15,134 bases of DNA from assembly GCA_031406135.1 (NCBI GenBank), contig JANOGU010000306.1, forward strand, positions 1 through 15,134, written 5' to 3'. A program made the position numbers and the translations under genes. The notes beneath the pieces are model-generated. The model worked only from the letters and a program-made list of their open reading frames with translations. It was not told the DNA's origin and made no database searches. Origin of the DNA: JANOGU01 sp031406135. Lineage in GTDB: Bacteria > Pseudomonadota > Alphaproteobacteria > Rhodobacterales > Rhodobacteraceae. This document shows, in pieces, positions 14,998 to 15,134 of this stretch. The first letter of the stretch is position 1. Each line of letters opens with the position of its first letter.

Positions 14998-15134
14998 TAC
15001 CAACGGCCCTCATGGCTGACTCGAGAGGGATTCCCAAAGGCTTCGATTTCTGAATCACTGTCGCTGAGGCAAGGAGGCTGAGCGATGGTGGCAGTGGTGA
15101 TCACGAGGACGGACCTGACGGCGACGGAACTGCG
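14998..15134 (+). mobile_element. Probable left end of an IS630-family element (cut by window edge)
   Basis: The assignment rests on the transposase start at 15085 and about 86 bp of non-coding leader. IS630 elements insert at TA, and a TA lies at 14998-14999, followed by CCAACGGCCC. This could be the outer end, but the other inverted repeat is outside the window, so the boundary is a guess. Confidence 0.35.
15085..15134 (+). CDS. IS630-family transposase, N-terminal fragment (runs off the window)
   Basis: The first 16 codons of a gene continue past the right edge. The peptide MVAVVITRTDLTATEL closely resembles the N-terminus of alphaproteobacterial IS630-type transposases (ITRTDL followed by an alanine/leucine-rich helix leading into the helix-turn-helix). 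A strong AAGGAGG (15071-15077) lies 7 nt ahead of the ATG, which supports this start. Only about 16 residues are visible, so the family call relies on this short motif. Whether the transposase is intact cannot be seen. Confidence 0.55.
   Translation, partial: MVAVVITRTDLTATEL

Overview
The window looks like a chromosomal segment of a high-GC alphaproteobacterium, most likely of the Rhodobacteraceae. The reasons are the overall base composition, the soxBDAG layout, the double-length betaine-type permease, and the insertion-sequence types at both edges. This assignment comes from gene content and sequence style, not from a database search.

Layout. Bases 1-128 are probably the non-coding right end of an IS21-like element, with four imperfect repeats spaced exactly 23 bp apart. 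Next is a GlxA/GbdR-type regulator on the + strand (185-1192), with a DJ-1/PfpI-like domain plus an AraC helix-turn-helix. It converges on a minus-strand operon for heterotetrameric sarcosine oxidase, in transcription order soxB, soxD, soxA, soxG (6258 down to 1199). A LysR-type regulator (7338-6382) lies upstream of soxB on the same strand. It diverges from a + strand operon (7556-14312) that encodes a glycine-betaine-type ABC importer (binding protein, ATPase, double permease), a small cupin, and a 788-residue fusion protein. The fusion joins two DUF1989-like regions to a GcvT-type tetrahydrofolate aminomethyltransferase. After a hairpin between convergent ends comes a frameshifted membrane-protein pseudogene (14873-14328, minus). 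The window ends in the first 16 codons of a probable IS630-family transposase.

How the genes may work together. The importer should bring in a small methylated or quaternary amine. The cupin and the DUF1989-GcvT fusion are translationally coupled behind it and are the best candidates for the first catabolic steps, with the GcvT part passing a one-carbon unit to tetrahydrofolate. Sarcosine oxidase then converts sarcosine to glycine, H2O2 and 5,10-methylene-tetrahydrofolate. An AraC-family-like direct repeat, 11 of 14 bases identical at 21-bp spacing, lies just upstream of soxB and could be the operator of the GlxA/GbdR-type regulator.

The most unusual content is the fusion protein and its operon. 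Its first 165 residues look like a degenerate second copy of DUF1989 that lacks the Cys/His residues of the intact copy. This layout resembles a paired DUF1989 enzyme fused to a folate-dependent methyl or aminomethyl transferase. Its substrate cannot be read from the sequence.
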